The position numbers were made by a program, and so were the translations under genes. Below, piece by piece: positions 42,955-51,525 of a DNA stretch of 64,000 bases. This DNA is from Halorussus rarus (GTDB lineage: Archaea > Halobacteriota > Halobacteria > Halobacteriales > Haladaptataceae), in the NCBI RefSeq assembly GCF_003369835.1, contig NZ_QPMJ01000001.1:496001-560000 (forward strand). Direction: 5' to 3'. The notes beneath the pieces are model-generated. The model saw only the letters and a list, made by a program, of their open reading frames with translations. It had not been told where the DNA came from and searched no databases. Position 1 is the stretch's first letter. Each line of letters opens with the position of its first letter.

Positions 42955-43791
42955 ATGTCCGAGACTCTGTCAGTTGCGCTTCTCGTTCGAGGCCCCGACG
43001 TGCCGGCCTGGCAGGCCCGCGCGGTCGAGACGATGCTCGCCCGGACCGACGCCGAGGTGACCCACGTCGTCGAGTCCACCGAACCGACCGGCGGCCGGAA
43101 GGGCGGGCTCGGCCACTACCTCGACCGCGTCCGCGAATATCCGCTCTGGACGCCGATCGGCGCCGCGGTCAGGTTCGGCGACCCGCCTGCCTACGAGCGG
43201 CCGCGCGAGGTCGCCGCCATCGACGGCATCGGCGACCCGGAGACGCTCGCGGTCGAGCCCCGACCGGCCCCGGACTTCGGCAACGTCCTGCCAGACCGCG
43301 CGGTCCAGGAGCTCGGCGAAGCCGACGTCGCCGTCCGCTTCGGGTTCGGCATCCTGAAGGGCGACGCGCTCGACGCGCCGACCCACGGCGTGCTGAGCTT
43401 CCACCACGGCGACCTCCGGGAGTACCGGGGGATGCCGTCGGGGTTCTGGGAGTACCTCGAGGGCGAGGACGCCGCGGGCGTGACCCTCCAGCGGCTCTCC
43501 GAGATGCTCGACGGCGGGGAGATCGTCGCCTACGAACCGGTCGACATCGCCGACACACCGACCTGGGCGGCCGTCCGGCGGCGCCTGATCTCGGTCTCCG
43601 ACGACGTGCTGGTGAAGGGCGTCCGGAACGTCTCGGCGGGCGTCGAACCGCGGTCGCCCGACGAACTCGGCGACCTCCACTCGCTGCCGAAGGGCCGCGA
43701 CGTGCTGAAGTACGTTCTCAAGGAGGCGAAGGGGCGCTTCGGGCGGGTCGTGGACTGGCCGACGGGCTCGGCCGTCCCGTCGCGGAGGTAG
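42955..43791 (+). CDS. Formyltransferase-family protein
   Basis: A 278-aa protein with a methionyl-tRNA/sugar formyltransferase-like domain. The core LSFHHGDLREYRGMPSG (from about 147) matches the family N-x-H-x-S-x-x-P-x-Y-R-G loop, but the conserved Asn is Ser148; His150 is kept. GGEIVAYEPVDIADT follows as in the Fmt family. Archaea start with unformylated methionine, so Fmt activity is unlikely; sugar N-formylation or another acyl transfer is possible. The changed active-site residue makes the catalytic role unsure. Confidence 0.75.
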   Translation: MSETLSVALLVRGPDVPAWQARAVETMLARTDAEVTHVVESTEPTGGRKGGLGHYLDRVREYPLWTPIGAAVRFGDPPAYERPREVAAIDGIGDPETLAVEPRPAPDFGNVLPDRAVQELGEADVAVRFGFGILKGDALDAPTHGVLSFHHGDLREYRGMPSGFWEYLEGEDAAGVTLQRLSEMLDGGEIVAYEPVDIADTPTWAAVRRRLISVSDDVLVKGVRNVSAGVEPRSPDELGDLHSLPKGRDVLKYVLKEAKGRFGRVVDWPTGSAVPSRR

Positions 43792-43933
43792 TCCGGTCCA
43801 GTTCTTCTACCGCGAGCGAGGGCGATAGCCCGAGCGAGCGGTCTTTTTTGGTCCAGATTTTTTCGAAGAGTGGTCCCCGCAGTGCCGAACGGAGTGAGGC
43901 ACGAGGAGACCCGACGATGAAAAAAGGTGGTCT
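43792..43933. terminator. Convergent terminator region with T-tracts
   Basis: Two T6 tracts on the plus strand (43844-43849 and 43858-43863) follow the formyltransferase stop, and a T6 tract on the minus strand (43920-43925) follows the TFS stop. U-tracts end archaeal transcripts, so this spacer probably terminates both genes. It also contains the GAACGGAGTGAGGCACGAG-type sequence often seen between haloarchaeal genes. Confidence 0.6.
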
Positions 43934-44248
43934 CTAGTTGTCGTCTTCCCGCCACTTGTGCTCGCACTCGGTGCAGATGAAGAAGCGGGTCTCGCTCTCG
44001 TCGGCCGCCCGGATCTGCTGCATGTACCACCTGGCGCGGTCGTTGCCGCACTCCGGGCACTGGGCGTCCGTGGTCGGCAGCGCGCTGTTCTCCTCGTCGC
44101 CGGTCTCGATGACCTCGCTGGCCTCCTGGCCCTCGGTGACGACGTAGTTGGCGTCCGGGTCCTTCGGCGTCTTGTTGCCGCAGCTACCGCAGACCCAGAG
44201 CTCGTCCTCGGCTTTCATCATCGAACCGCACTCGTCACAGAACTCCAT
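43934..44248 (-). CDS. tfs: Transcription factor S (TFS)
   Basis: A 104-aa TFIIS/RPB9-like factor that triggers transcript cleavage by backtracked RNA polymerase. The N-terminal zinc ribbon uses Cys4, Cys7, Cys20 and Cys23; the C-terminal ribbon uses Cys64, Cys67, Cys92 and Cys95. The catalytic Asp83-Glu84 pair (RAADESETRFF) is intact, so this is an active TFS, not an inhibitory variant. A minus-strand GCTTAAC near 44276 fits a leaderless start at 44248. Confidence 0.95.
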   Translation of the reverse strand: MEFCDECGSMMKAEDELWVCGSCGNKTPKDPDANYVVTEGQEASEVIETGDEENSALPTTDAQCPECGNDRARWYMQQIRAADESETRFFICTECEHKWREDDN

Positions 44249-44290
44249 CCTTGCCCGGGATAGCCGTCCCGGCCAGTTAAGCGGCTTGCT

Positions 44291-44548
44291 TTACCCCTCT
44301 CCCTCCGACTGGTAGGGCTCGCCCACCGCCTCGCGCGGCAGCGTGTTGTTGATGCTGGACTGGAGCTCGTCGACCGACTCGAACTCCTCGTCGGCGGTCT
44401 CGGCTATCAGCTCCCCCAGATTACGCTCCCCGTCGGCGAGCAGCAGCGTCACGTCCTCGAACTCGCCGGCGGCGCTCTCGCGGTCGACCGGATACGAGAG
44501 TTCGCCGAGGAGTTTTTCGACGCGGCTGAGCTTGACCTCCCGTGCCAT
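44291..44548 (-). CDS. DUF5789 family protein
   Basis: An 85-aa halobacterial protein. It begins MAREVKLSRVEKLLGELSYP, has DVTLLLADGERNLGELI in the middle and ends LPREAVGEPYQSEGEG, the pattern of DUF5789. Its role is unknown; it is often found near transcription or translation genes. It is upstream of tfs on the same strand, with a 42-bp gap. Confidence 0.85.
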   Translation of the reverse strand: MAREVKLSRVEKLLGELSYPVDRESAAGEFEDVTLLLADGERNLGELIAETADEEFESVDELQSSINNTLPREAVGEPYQSEGEG

Positions 44549-44642
44549 GGCGTCCGCTACGCCGCGTCGCTCCTTAGGTGTTGTCGGCGGCCGGTCCCGA
44601 GCGTCGCCGTCCGGAGCGACGGACCTCCCGCCGAGACAGCAG

Positions 44643-44649
44643 TAATTTG
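44643..44649 (+). promoter_or_regulatory. TATA box for the FAD oxidoreductase gene
   Basis: TAATTTG lies 25-31 nt before ATG 44674, fitting a leaderless transcript. Confidence 0.5.
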
Positions 44650-44673
44650 TGGCGCGCGGCCGAAATCGGGGAC

Positions 44674-45942
44674 ATGACCGAAGTCGTCGTCGCGGGCGGC
44701 GGACCGGCCGGATTGGTCGCCGCGCGTCACCTCGCCGACGCGGGCGCGGACGTCCGACTCTACGAACGCCACCACGACCTCGGCGGCCGGGTGCGGTCGC
44801 TCCGTCGGGACGGGTACGTCTTCGACCGCGGCTTCCAGGTACTGTTCACCGCGTACCCGGCGGCGCGCCGCGAACTCGACTACGACGCGCTCGACCTCCG
44901 GTACTTCAAGCCCGGCGCGGTCGTGGCCCGCGAGGGCGAGCGCGCGACGCTGGCCGACCCCTTCCGGGACCTCGACGCCGCGCTGGAGACGCTGCTGAAC
45001 CGCGAGGTGACCCTCCGGGACAAGCTCCGGGTGCTCGAGCTCCGGCGCGAGCTCGCCGGGAAGCCCGACCGCGAGATATTCGCCGGTCCGGACGCGACGA
45101 CCCGGGAGTACCTCCGCGAGCGGGAGTTCTCCGATCAGTTCGTCGAGAACTTCGCGGCGCCGTTCTTCGGGGGCGTCACGCTCGACCGGAGCCTCGGCAC
45201 CTCGAAGCGGGCGTTCGAGTTCGCGTTCAAGATGCTGGCGACCGGCCGCATCGCGGTCCCGGCCCGCGGGATGGCCGCGGTGACCGAGCAACTGGCCGAG
45301 TCGGCCCGCGAGGCGGGGGTCGACCTCGTGACCGACGAGACGGTGACCGAACTCGACCCGCACGCCGCCGACCCCGGAGTCGAACTCGGTCGCGACGAGA
45401 CGACCGCGGATGTCGTCGTGGTCGCGACCGACCCGAAGGAGGCCCGGGACCTGACCGGCGTCGAGTCGATTCCCACCGACGCCAAGGGCTGCGTGACCCA
45501 GTACTACGCCTTCGACGGCCCGGCGCTCGACGCCGGCGCGCGGCTCCTGCTCAACGCCGAGGACGACGCGCCGAACCACGTCGCCCAGCTCTCGGCGGTC
45601 GCGCCCGAGTACGCCCCCGAGGACCGGAACATGCTGAGCGCGACCTTCCTCGGGGTACCCGGGGAGTCGGACGAGGAGCTCGCCGCGAAGACCGCGCGGG
45701 CCCTCGACGCCTGGTACCCCGAGCGCCGCCTAGACCTCGACCGCCTCCACACCAGCCGGGTCGAGTTCGCGCAGTTCGCCCAGCCGCCCGGCATCCACGA
45801 GCGACTGCCCGACGTCCGCGCTCCCGACGGCCCGGTCTACCTCGCGGGCGAGTACACCGACGCCTCGTCGCTGAACGCCGCGATGCTGAGCGGCCAGACC
45901 GCCGCGAAGCGGGTCGCCGAGGACTTCGACCTGGAGGAATGA
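44674..45942 (+). CDS. FAD-dependent amine-oxidase/phytoene-desaturase-like enzyme
   Basis: A 422-aa flavoprotein. The dinucleotide motif VVAGGGPAGLVAARHLADAG is at 4-23, followed by YERHHDLGGRVRS, the usual two-arginine FAD contact. The C-terminal FAD motif VYLAGEYTDASSLNAAMLSG is present. The family includes phytoene desaturase, protoporphyrinogen oxidase and monoamine oxidase. No carotenoid or haem genes are adjacent, so the substrate stays open. Confidence 0.87.
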   Translation: MTEVVVAGGGPAGLVAARHLADAGADVRLYERHHDLGGRVRSLRRDGYVFDRGFQVLFTAYPAARRELDYDALDLRYFKPGAVVAREGERATLADPFRDLDAALETLLNREVTLRDKLRVLELRRELAGKPDREIFAGPDATTREYLREREFSDQFVENFAAPFFGGVTLDRSLGTSKRAFEFAFKMLATGRIAVPARGMAAVTEQLAESAREAGVDLVTDETVTELDPHAADPGVELGRDETTADVVVVATDPKEARDLTGVESIPTDAKGCVTQYYAFDGPALDAGARLLLNAEDDAPNHVAQLSAVAPEYAPEDRNMLSATFLGVPGESDEELAAKTARALDAWYPERRLDLDRLHTSRVEFAQFAQPPGIHERLPDVRAPDGPVYLAGEYTDASSLNAAMLSGQTAAKRVAEDFDLEE

Positions 45943-46186
45943 GGAGTTTCCATGGGCGGTCGCTGGTCTCGGGTTTCAACTCGGCGCGTGCTGGCGCGGC
46001 CCTCGTGGCCGCGCCGATGCACGCGAGGGACGAGGAGCGCAGCGAACAGAGTGAGCGAGCAGCGCAGGCGGCTGGGGAGGCGTGAGGCTTCCGCGGTGCG
46101 GCGCTGTGCGGTACACAGGTGACGGCAGTAGCTAGCTCCTTCTCCTCAACCGACTTTGCTCCACGACTAACTCCCAGAAATCCTCG
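45943..46186. other. Convergent spacer with haloarchaeal low-complexity sequence
   Basis: A 244-bp gap with GAGGGACGAGGAGCGCAGCG and GGCTGGGGAGGCGTGAGGC-type sequence, which I associate with repeated intergenic DNA in other haloarchaeal genomes. No gene is supported. Confidence 0.35.
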
Positions 46187-46924
46187 TCAGAGCATCCGCC
46201 GAAACTCCCCCAACGGCGGGAACGACAGCGCCTCCTCCCGGTCCGCGTCCCAGACCACCGGCCGGAGCGCGTCGACGTCGGTCACGAGCGGCGTCTGGAA
46301 GTCCCGGGGTCGCATCCCGTTGACCGTCGTGCCGGGCGCGAGCCGGTTGAACGCGGGCAGCACCAGCACGTCCGCGCCGCGGAACGTCCCCGGTCCGAAC
46401 AGCAGGCAGGGATGGCGCTTGCCCTCGATCTCGATGGCGGGGTGATCGTGGCCGACGACGTAGCGGGCCACCTCCCGCCCTTCCCGGCCCTCCGTCTCCC
46501 CCTGCCCGTCGTTCTCTCCCACCGTCGGCGTCGCGTGGCCGTGGTGGACCACGGTGTCGCCGACCCGGTGCTCGTCGGGCGTCTCGGCCCCCTCATCCAG
46601 CACCGAGTCGAGCATCGAGTCGTGGTTGCCGCGCACGACCACGAGAGAGGCCCCCGCGGCCGCGACCGTCTCGCGGAGCGCCGCGACGGTCTCGGCGACG
46701 CCCTCGGGTACCCGGTCGAAGGCGTGGAGCAGGTCGCCGGCGACCACGACCGTCGCGGGGTCGAACGCCGCCAGCAGGTCGGCGAGTCGCTCGGTCAGGT
46801 CGCGCCGCTCGCCGAGCGGGAGCTCGACCGCCGAGGCGGCGTCCCGGCCGACGTGGAGGTCGGCGACCACCAGCGCGTCCTCGCCGGGGAGGTATGCGGC
46901 CCGGTCGCGGAACTGGGCGTCCAT
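46187..46924 (-). CDS. COG1407-type ICC-like phosphoesterase
   Basis: A 245-aa metallophosphoesterase. Motifs are Asp22 and His24 (VVADLHVG), GDLLHAF, RGNHDS, HHGHATP and VGHDHPA. This branch (COG1407) is the one often linked with Lhr helicases and DNA repair in prokaryotes; here no helicase is adjacent. Near residues 135-150 is a variable acidic loop (ENDGQGETEGREGRE) inserted next to the active site. It lies divergent from the BNR gene. Confidence 0.87.
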   Translation of the reverse strand: MDAQFRDRAAYLPGEDALVVADLHVGRDAASAVELPLGERRDLTERLADLLAAFDPATVVVAGDLLHAFDRVPEGVAETVAALRETVAAAGASLVVVRGNHDSMLDSVLDEGAETPDEHRVGDTVVHHGHATPTVGENDGQGETEGREGREVARYVVGHDHPAIEIEGKRHPCLLFGPGTFRGADVLVLPAFNRLAPGTTVNGMRPRDFQTPLVTDVDALRPVVWDADREEALSFPPLGEFRRML

Positions 46925-47037
46925 CGGCCCGGGGTTGGGCCGCGTCGGCCTTCCGGGTTGCGATTACAGTCGCTTCGACAGGCGGGCGGACTTGTCCGCC
47001 ACGCAGCTTGAAGTAACCGCCGGCTGACCGTGTGCGT

Positions 47038-48018
47038 ATGCTCGTTGCGGGGAGTACCGACGGCATCTACCGGATCGACGACATCCTGGAGTCCGAGGAG
47101 ACGACTGCCGAGAAGGTCCGCGACGCCGACGACGTGTTCCGGGTCCGCCAGTTCGATGGCTTGGAGGGCTTGTTCGCGGCCGCGGCGTCGGGACTGTACC
47201 ACTCGCTCGACGGAACGGAGTGGCGCGCGCTGCCGGTTCCGGCCGAGCAGGTGTACGCGGTCGCCGCCGGGCCGTCCGGCGACAGGCTCTACGCCGGAAC
47301 GCGGCCGGCCGACCTTTACGCGGCCGACACCGGCGCGGGCGCCCCGACCGACGGGCGGGCCTGGGAACCGGTGACCGGGTTCCGCGACCTGCGGGAGCGC
47401 AGCGACTGGGGCATCCCGCGCCACGACGGCGTGTCCCAGGTTCGGAGCCTCCGGACGCACCCCGACGCGCCCGACCGACTCGTCGCGGGAATCGAGGTCG
47501 GCGGCGTCTTCGTCAGCGACGACGCCGGGTCGACCTGGACGTCGCGGCGCATCGAGGGGTTCGACGCGCGCCACACCGACGACGTCCACCACCTCGCGAT
47601 AGCGGACGCCGGGACGTTCGTCGCCTCGACGGGCAGCGGGCTGTACCGAACGACCGACGCCGGCCGGACGTGGGACCGCCTGGACGCGGGCCACGCCCAG
47701 CGGTACTTCCGCGAGGCGTTCGTCCGCGACGGCACCGTCTTCGCCGGCGGCGCGCCGGCGTCGTCCTCGTCCTGGGACGAGAGCGACGATCACGCGCTGT
47801 TCGAATCCCGGGACGGCGAACGCCTGGAACGGGTGGCGGCGCCGACATCGGAGGAGGTGGCCGTCGGTTGGTGCGCGGTGGAAGGCGACCCGGTTGCCGC
47901 GACCCATCGGGGCCGGCTGATCCGGCGCCGCGACGACGGGTGGACCGGGGTCGGGGCGGTCCCCGTTCCCGGGGACGCCGTCGTCCGGTACCTCCCGCTC
48001 ACCTGGTACGAGCCGTGA
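47038..48018 (+). CDS. BNR/sortilin-type beta-propeller protein
   Basis: A 326-aa protein without a signal peptide. Several blades carry the Asp-box pattern S-x-D-x-G-x-T-W, for example VSDDAGSTWTS and TTDAGRTWDRL, and weaker copies in between. Such propellers bind ligands or glycans, or act as hydrolases; no catalytic site can be seen. ATG 47038 is preferred over GTG 47032 (two codons upstream). It is divergent from the COG1407 phosphoesterase. Confidence 0.8.
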   Translation: MLVAGSTDGIYRIDDILESEETTAEKVRDADDVFRVRQFDGLEGLFAAAASGLYHSLDGTEWRALPVPAEQVYAVAAGPSGDRLYAGTRPADLYAADTGAGAPTDGRAWEPVTGFRDLRERSDWGIPRHDGVSQVRSLRTHPDAPDRLVAGIEVGGVFVSDDAGSTWTSRRIEGFDARHTDDVHHLAIADAGTFVASTGSGLYRTTDAGRTWDRLDAGHAQRYFREAFVRDGTVFAGGAPASSSSWDESDDHALFESRDGERLERVAAPTSEEVAVGWCAVEGDPVAATHRGRLIRRRDDGWTGVGAVPVPGDAVVRYLPLTWYEP

Positions 48019-48107
48019 CCGGGGAACCGGCGATTCCGGTGGCCGGCGATTCCGACGGAGCTACGGATCACTCGCGAGTCGCTCCTCGGGCCTCCGGCCA
48101 GTGCGCA

Positions 48108-48115
48108 TATGTATC
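48108..48115 (+). promoter_or_regulatory. TATA box for the 48140 gene
   Basis: TATGTATC lies 25-32 nt before ATG 48140 and supports that start over GTG 48101, which is upstream of the box. Confidence 0.5.
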
Positions 48116-48139
48116 AGCTGGGATGTAGAACAGCACCAC

Positions 48140-48337
48140 ATGGACTCCGATGCGCTCGAACCGCACCCACCAGACCTGCAGACCCTGGAACCGGCACCGA
48201 GCGAACCCGAACTCCTTCTCGTCTACCTCGCGTTCCTGGCGGTGGCCGTGGCGGTGGTCTGGTTCTGGGGGAGCGTCGTCCTCCGACTGACGGACGCGCT
48301 CCCCGACGACCGGGTCGGTTCGGTCACCGACCGGTGA
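48140..48337 (+). CDS. Small single-TM protein, 65 aa
   Basis: Begins MDSDALEPHPPDLQTLEPAP, then one membrane helix at about 25-43 (LLVYLAFLAVAVAVVWFW) and a short charged tail. It resembles small halobacterial proteins of unknown role. The start is set by the TATA box. Confidence 0.6.
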   Translation: MDSDALEPHPPDLQTLEPAPSEPELLLVYLAFLAVAVAVVWFWGSVVLRLTDALPDDRVGSVTDR

Positions 48338-48453
48338 CGCGGCGGGCGACCGACGGCGTCCCGGCCGCCGGGTCGGAGTTCGATTCAATCTACGTGGGCA
48401 CATAGTCCGATCAAAAAACGGCGAAATCGAACGGCTAGACCCCCGACCCGCCC

Positions 48454-49044
48454 TCAGTTGTCGTCATCGTCGTCGTCATCGTCGCTATCGTCGCCGAACA
48501 CGACGTCACCAGCGTCGGTACCGCCGTCGTCTGCACCCCCGCCGTTGTCGGAACGATCACCGTCATCTGCACCCTCGCCGTCGGCCGCATCCCCGCCGTC
48601 GGCCGCACCTTCGCCGTCGTCCGAAGCGTTGCCGTCGACTCCACCGTTGATGTCCAGCGTCACGCTCAGCGGGCCGTCGGCGTCGGCGAACGCGATGGCG
48701 CCCGAGAACAGGTAGTCGTCGACCGGGTCGTCGTTCCCTTCGATGGTCCCGCCGACCTCGCCCTGGACGACGTTGCCGTCGATGGTGTCGACGCCGAGCG
48801 TGCCGGCCTCCGGCCCGGGCTCGACGGTCCCGGACACCCGGAAGTGGTAGCCGACCCGCTGGCCCTGGCTCCCGGGTTCGATGGTTATCCGGTGAGGCAA
48901 CTCGTCGGACTGCGACGCGTCGGCCGCGGCGCCGACTCCCGTCGCTCCGACCCCCGCGAGCCCCGCGGCGGCAGTCCCCTTCAGCACCGTTCGCCGGTCT
49001 ATCTGGTCGTCCTCTCCCGAACGTGCTCGATTCTGGTCGGTCAT
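48454..49044 (-). CDS. Tat-exported acidic protein
   Basis: A 196-aa protein with a twin-arginine signal (IDRRTVLKGTAAAG, about 16-29) and an Ala/Gly-rich hydrophobic core. The mature domain of about 95 residues (HRITIEPGSQGQRVGYHFRV ...) is beta-rich. The tail from about 139 is almost only Asp, Gly, Ala, Glu and Ser and ends in eight Asp residues before the final Asn. It is probably secreted or a surface protein. The family is unknown. Confidence 0.72.
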   Translation of the reverse strand: MTDQNRARSGEDDQIDRRTVLKGTAAAGLAGVGATGVGAAADASQSDELPHRITIEPGSQGQRVGYHFRVSGTVEPGPEAGTLGVDTIDGNVVQGEVGGTIEGNDDPVDDYLFSGAIAFADADGPLSVTLDINGGVDGNASDDGEGAADGGDAADGEGADDGDRSDNGGGADDGGTDAGDVVFGDDSDDDDDDDDN

Positions 49045-49231
49045 CTCGAGTCCTTCAATTCAATTACTCCGGTATTATTGAAGTTATTGGCAATCGAGCT
49101 CTCCCGCCGTGGGAACCAACTACGGAGGCCCGGAGCCCCACGTCCGGGGCCGTCGGGTTACTTCCGCCGCGAGACGGACGACTGACGTGTCGTCGCACGA
49201 CTCGCGACTCTTGGTTCGTCTCGCTCGGGGT
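49045..49231. other. Spacer between the Tat protein and the PIN gene
   Basis: 187 bp with an AT-rich part (AATTCAATTACTCCGGTATT, 49058-49077) that may be the promoter of the Tat gene on the minus strand. Nothing else is seen. Confidence 0.35.
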
Positions 49232-49657
49232 TCACTCCCCGTCGGCGTACCGTTCGCGGAACGCCGCCCTCGGCACAACCCCGACGCCGGCGACCCCGTC
49301 GAGTTCCCGGAGGTGGCGGTCGTCCGAGACCACGACGTCGGCGGCCGCGGCGACCGCGCACTCGAGGACCGCGTCGTCGTCCTCGTCCGGCGCGGCGTCA
49401 ATTCGGACCGCGGGCTCGACCGGCCGAGCGACCCCGACCACGCGCTCGACCGCTCTGGCGCGGTGCCGGGGCGGGCGGTCTGCCAGCGGCAGGTGGTCGT
49501 AGGCGAGCACGGCGGCGAACTCCCGGAGGAGTGCGGGCGTGACGGCCGCCTCGACGACGCCGGTCTCCGCGAGGTCGACGCAGACCGCGGGCTCCTCGGG
49601 GAAGGCGAGCTCCGCGACGAGGACGTTGGTGTCGAAGACGACGGTCGGGACGGACAC
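49232..49657 (-). CDS. PIN-domain nuclease, VapC-like, without visible antitoxin
   Basis: A 141-aa PIN protein. Acidic residues are Asp9 (FDTNVLV), Glu46 (LLREFAAV), Asp95 (DEDDDAVLECA) and Asp112 (VSDDRHL), the pattern of the COG1569-type putative toxin family. A partner antitoxin is expected just upstream but none is seen; the divergent HTH gene at 49801 is of a different family. It may be an orphan toxin or a housekeeping RNase. Confidence 0.83.
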   Translation of the reverse strand: MSVPTVVFDTNVLVAELAFPEEPAVCVDLAETGVVEAAVTPALLREFAAVLAYDHLPLADRPPRHRARAVERVVGVARPVEPAVRIDAAPDEDDDAVLECAVAAAADVVVSDDRHLRELDGVAGVGVVPRAAFRERYADGE

Positions 49658-49771
49658 GCCGACGAGTCGGCGCTCCCGGGCGAAAAGCGTGCCGGGCGCG
49701 CCGGCGGACCCCGAGCGCGCCGGGCCGGGCGGCCCGCGGTGGTCTCCCGCCGGCCCACCGACCGCCGGAGA

Positions 49772-49778
49772 TTTATAA
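49772..49778 (+). promoter_or_regulatory. TATA box for the HTH gene at 49801
   Basis: TTTATAA lies 23-29 nt before ATG 49801, a textbook leaderless promoter. Confidence 0.65.
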
Positions 49779-49800
49779 CCGTCGTGGCGAAACCACGTCC

Positions 49801-50586
49801 ATGGCCGACGTACTGGAGAACAAGCGCGCCGCGACCCGGTTCCGCATCCTCGCCGAGATCGCCGAGCACCAGCCCGCGGTGAGCCAGGGCGAGATCGCCG
49901 AGTCTGTCGGCGTGACCAGTCAGGCCGTCAGCGAGTACATCCGGGCGCTGGTCGAGGACGGACTGGTCGAGAAGGAGGGCCGCTCGCGGTACACCGTCAC
50001 CAAGGAGGGGGTCGACTGGCTGCTCCAGGCGGCGACCGACGTGCGCCGGTACGCCGACCACGTCACCGAGGACGTCCTCGGGAACGTCCAGGAGGACGCC
50101 GCCATCGCCACCGACGGCGTCGAGGAGGGCGACCCCGTGACCCTCTCGCTGCGGGACGGCCTCCTCCACGCGAGCCCCGGCGAGGCCGGGCCGGCGACCG
50201 GCGTCGCCACCACCGACGCCGAGGCGGGCGCGGACGTGGGCGTCACCGGCTTCGAGGGCATCATCGACTTCGAGCCCGGCACCGTCACCATCGTCCAGGT
50301 GCCGCCGGTCCGGTCGGGCGGGTCGTCGGCCGTCGACGCCGAGACGTTGGCCGCAACCTGCGAGTCGGCCGACCTGGTTGCCGCGACCGGGGTCGAGGCC
50401 GTGGTGGCGCTCCGGCGCGCCGACGTCGACCCGGCGACGACGTTCGCCGCGGGCGAGGTGGCCGCCGAGGCCGCCGGAAGAGGGCTGGACGCGGTCGTCG
50501 TCTCGACCGCCGACCTCGTGGGCCGGGTCACCGACGCGCTCCGGGACGCCGACGTCGCCTACGAGGTCTCGCAGCTCGGCGCGTAA
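49801..50586 (+). CDS. MarR-like winged-helix regulator with C-terminal ligand domain (DUF7839 type)
   Basis: A 261-aa regulator. The N-terminal winged helix (about 12-75, with SQGEIAESVGVTSQAVSEYI and SRYTVTKEGVDWL) binds DNA. A helical link leads to a domain rich in Ala/Val (about 105-261) that resembles a conserved halobacterial/methanogen effector-binding part. The family is conserved in Euryarchaeota; the signal is unknown. It is divergent from the PIN gene. Confidence 0.85.
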   Translation: MADVLENKRAATRFRILAEIAEHQPAVSQGEIAESVGVTSQAVSEYIRALVEDGLVEKEGRSRYTVTKEGVDWLLQAATDVRRYADHVTEDVLGNVQEDAAIATDGVEEGDPVTLSLRDGLLHASPGEAGPATGVATTDAEAGADVGVTGFEGIIDFEPGTVTIVQVPPVRSGGSSAVDAETLAATCESADLVAATGVEAVVALRRADVDPATTFAAGEVAAEAAGRGLDAVVVSTADLVGRVTDALRDADVAYEVSQLGA

Positions 50587-50656
50587 CGGTAGCTAGTCCC
50601 ACGGTTTCTTCATCCAGGACCGTACGTAGATCTCGCGCTATGTACAGAGCGTGAAA

Positions 50657-51379
50657 TTATTGGTTCGTTTTTTTCCATTCGTCGTGGTCACCTTCGCGGA
50701 ATTCACCCTTGGCGTGGCGTTCTCGCGGCCAAAACGCGATCCCCACCAGTATCACGTAAAGCGCACCGACGAGACCGACCACAACAGTTCCCGGGATGTA
50801 GGCGATTCCAGCGGCTTCAAGCCACGTTTGCCGTGGTGGCGTGAACGCCGTAATCCGGAATCCCCACGCAGCGAGCAAGACACCGAGCAGCGCGAGGTAC
50901 ACGCGTCGAAGCCGATTGGCGAGCGCCTCCTGGAGTGAAACTTTCAGGGTCGGCACTCGGAAGTCCTCGCTCAACTCCACTCGCCAGTTCTTGCGTTCTA
51001 CATCGTGCGTCGGGTCAAGGGCGTTCGCGAACAAGTTCTCTTGGATCAGTCGCACCCGCGACCGAAAGACGTCGTAGTCCCGATACCGTCGCGCCTCGAT
51101 GCCGAGAAAGACAGTGACGACCACGATTCCGATGAGCAAAATGTAGTGGGGGTTGTCGGGACTCGAGAACGCCCACGTCAAGATGGCCGCCATCACCGTC
51201 ACGGCCCACGTCGTGGTCTGGTCGAGGCGCTGGCGCCACGTCGTAACACGATCCATCTCTCCGCGATAGCAATGGGCCAGCACCGATCCGAGCCCGGTAC
51301 TCTCGTCGACCATCTCACGCCCGATCTGGCGCTGCTCGGGCGTAGTTGGATCGAGGTCGTCGCTCTCTGACTCAGTCAT
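50657..51379 (-). CDS. DUF2270 membrane protein
   Basis: A 240-aa protein. After a charged N-terminus comes EMVDESTGLGSVLAHCYRGE and WRQRLDQTTTWAVTVMAAIL, the DUF2270 signature, with two membrane segments close together (about 62-80 and 86-103). A cytosolic helical part (RYRDYDVFRSRVRLIQENLF) is followed by two more hydrophobic segments. ATG 51379 has a minus-strand TATA (GTTTATGTG, 51401-51409). It lies in a lower-GC island with another membrane protein. No function is known. Confidence 0.8.
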   Translation of the reverse strand: MTESESDDLDPTTPEQRQIGREMVDESTGLGSVLAHCYRGEMDRVTTWRQRLDQTTTWAVTVMAAILTWAFSSPDNPHYILLIGIVVVTVFLGIEARRYRDYDVFRSRVRLIQENLFANALDPTHDVERKNWRVELSEDFRVPTLKVSLQEALANRLRRVYLALLGVLLAAWGFRITAFTPPRQTWLEAAGIAYIPGTVVVGLVGALYVILVGIAFWPRERHAKGEFREGDHDEWKKTNQ

Positions 51380-51400
51380 ACCGTAGATACGCGTCCGAAT

Positions 51401-51409
51401 CACATAAAC
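51401..51409 (-). promoter_or_regulatory. TATA box for the DUF2270 gene
   Basis: GTTTATGTG on the minus strand, 22-30 nt before ATG 51379. Confidence 0.55.
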
Positions 51410-51525
51410 GGGGACGCTGGCCTTTGAAGGCCCCTCCGTGAGACACGGCGCGTAAAACACACTCTCTCCCCGTAACGAACCGGACTCTCAGCGTCGCCAA
51501 GCGATTCACCGACGGGCCGTCCGCG

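Noticed and set aside
43844-43863. T6 tracts as part of a mobile element
   Set aside because: They lie between two convergent genes and fit simple archaeal terminators; no inverted ends or transposase are present.
46020-46085. Repetitive GAGCGAGCAGCGCAGG-like DNA as a CRISPR or REP array
   Set aside because: No regular spacer pattern exists; it looks like the common low-complexity spacer DNA of haloarchaea.
49232-50586. PIN gene plus divergent HTH as a toxin-antitoxin pair
   Set aside because: Toxin-antitoxin genes are normally in one operon; the HTH protein is a large, conserved regulator with its own promoter.
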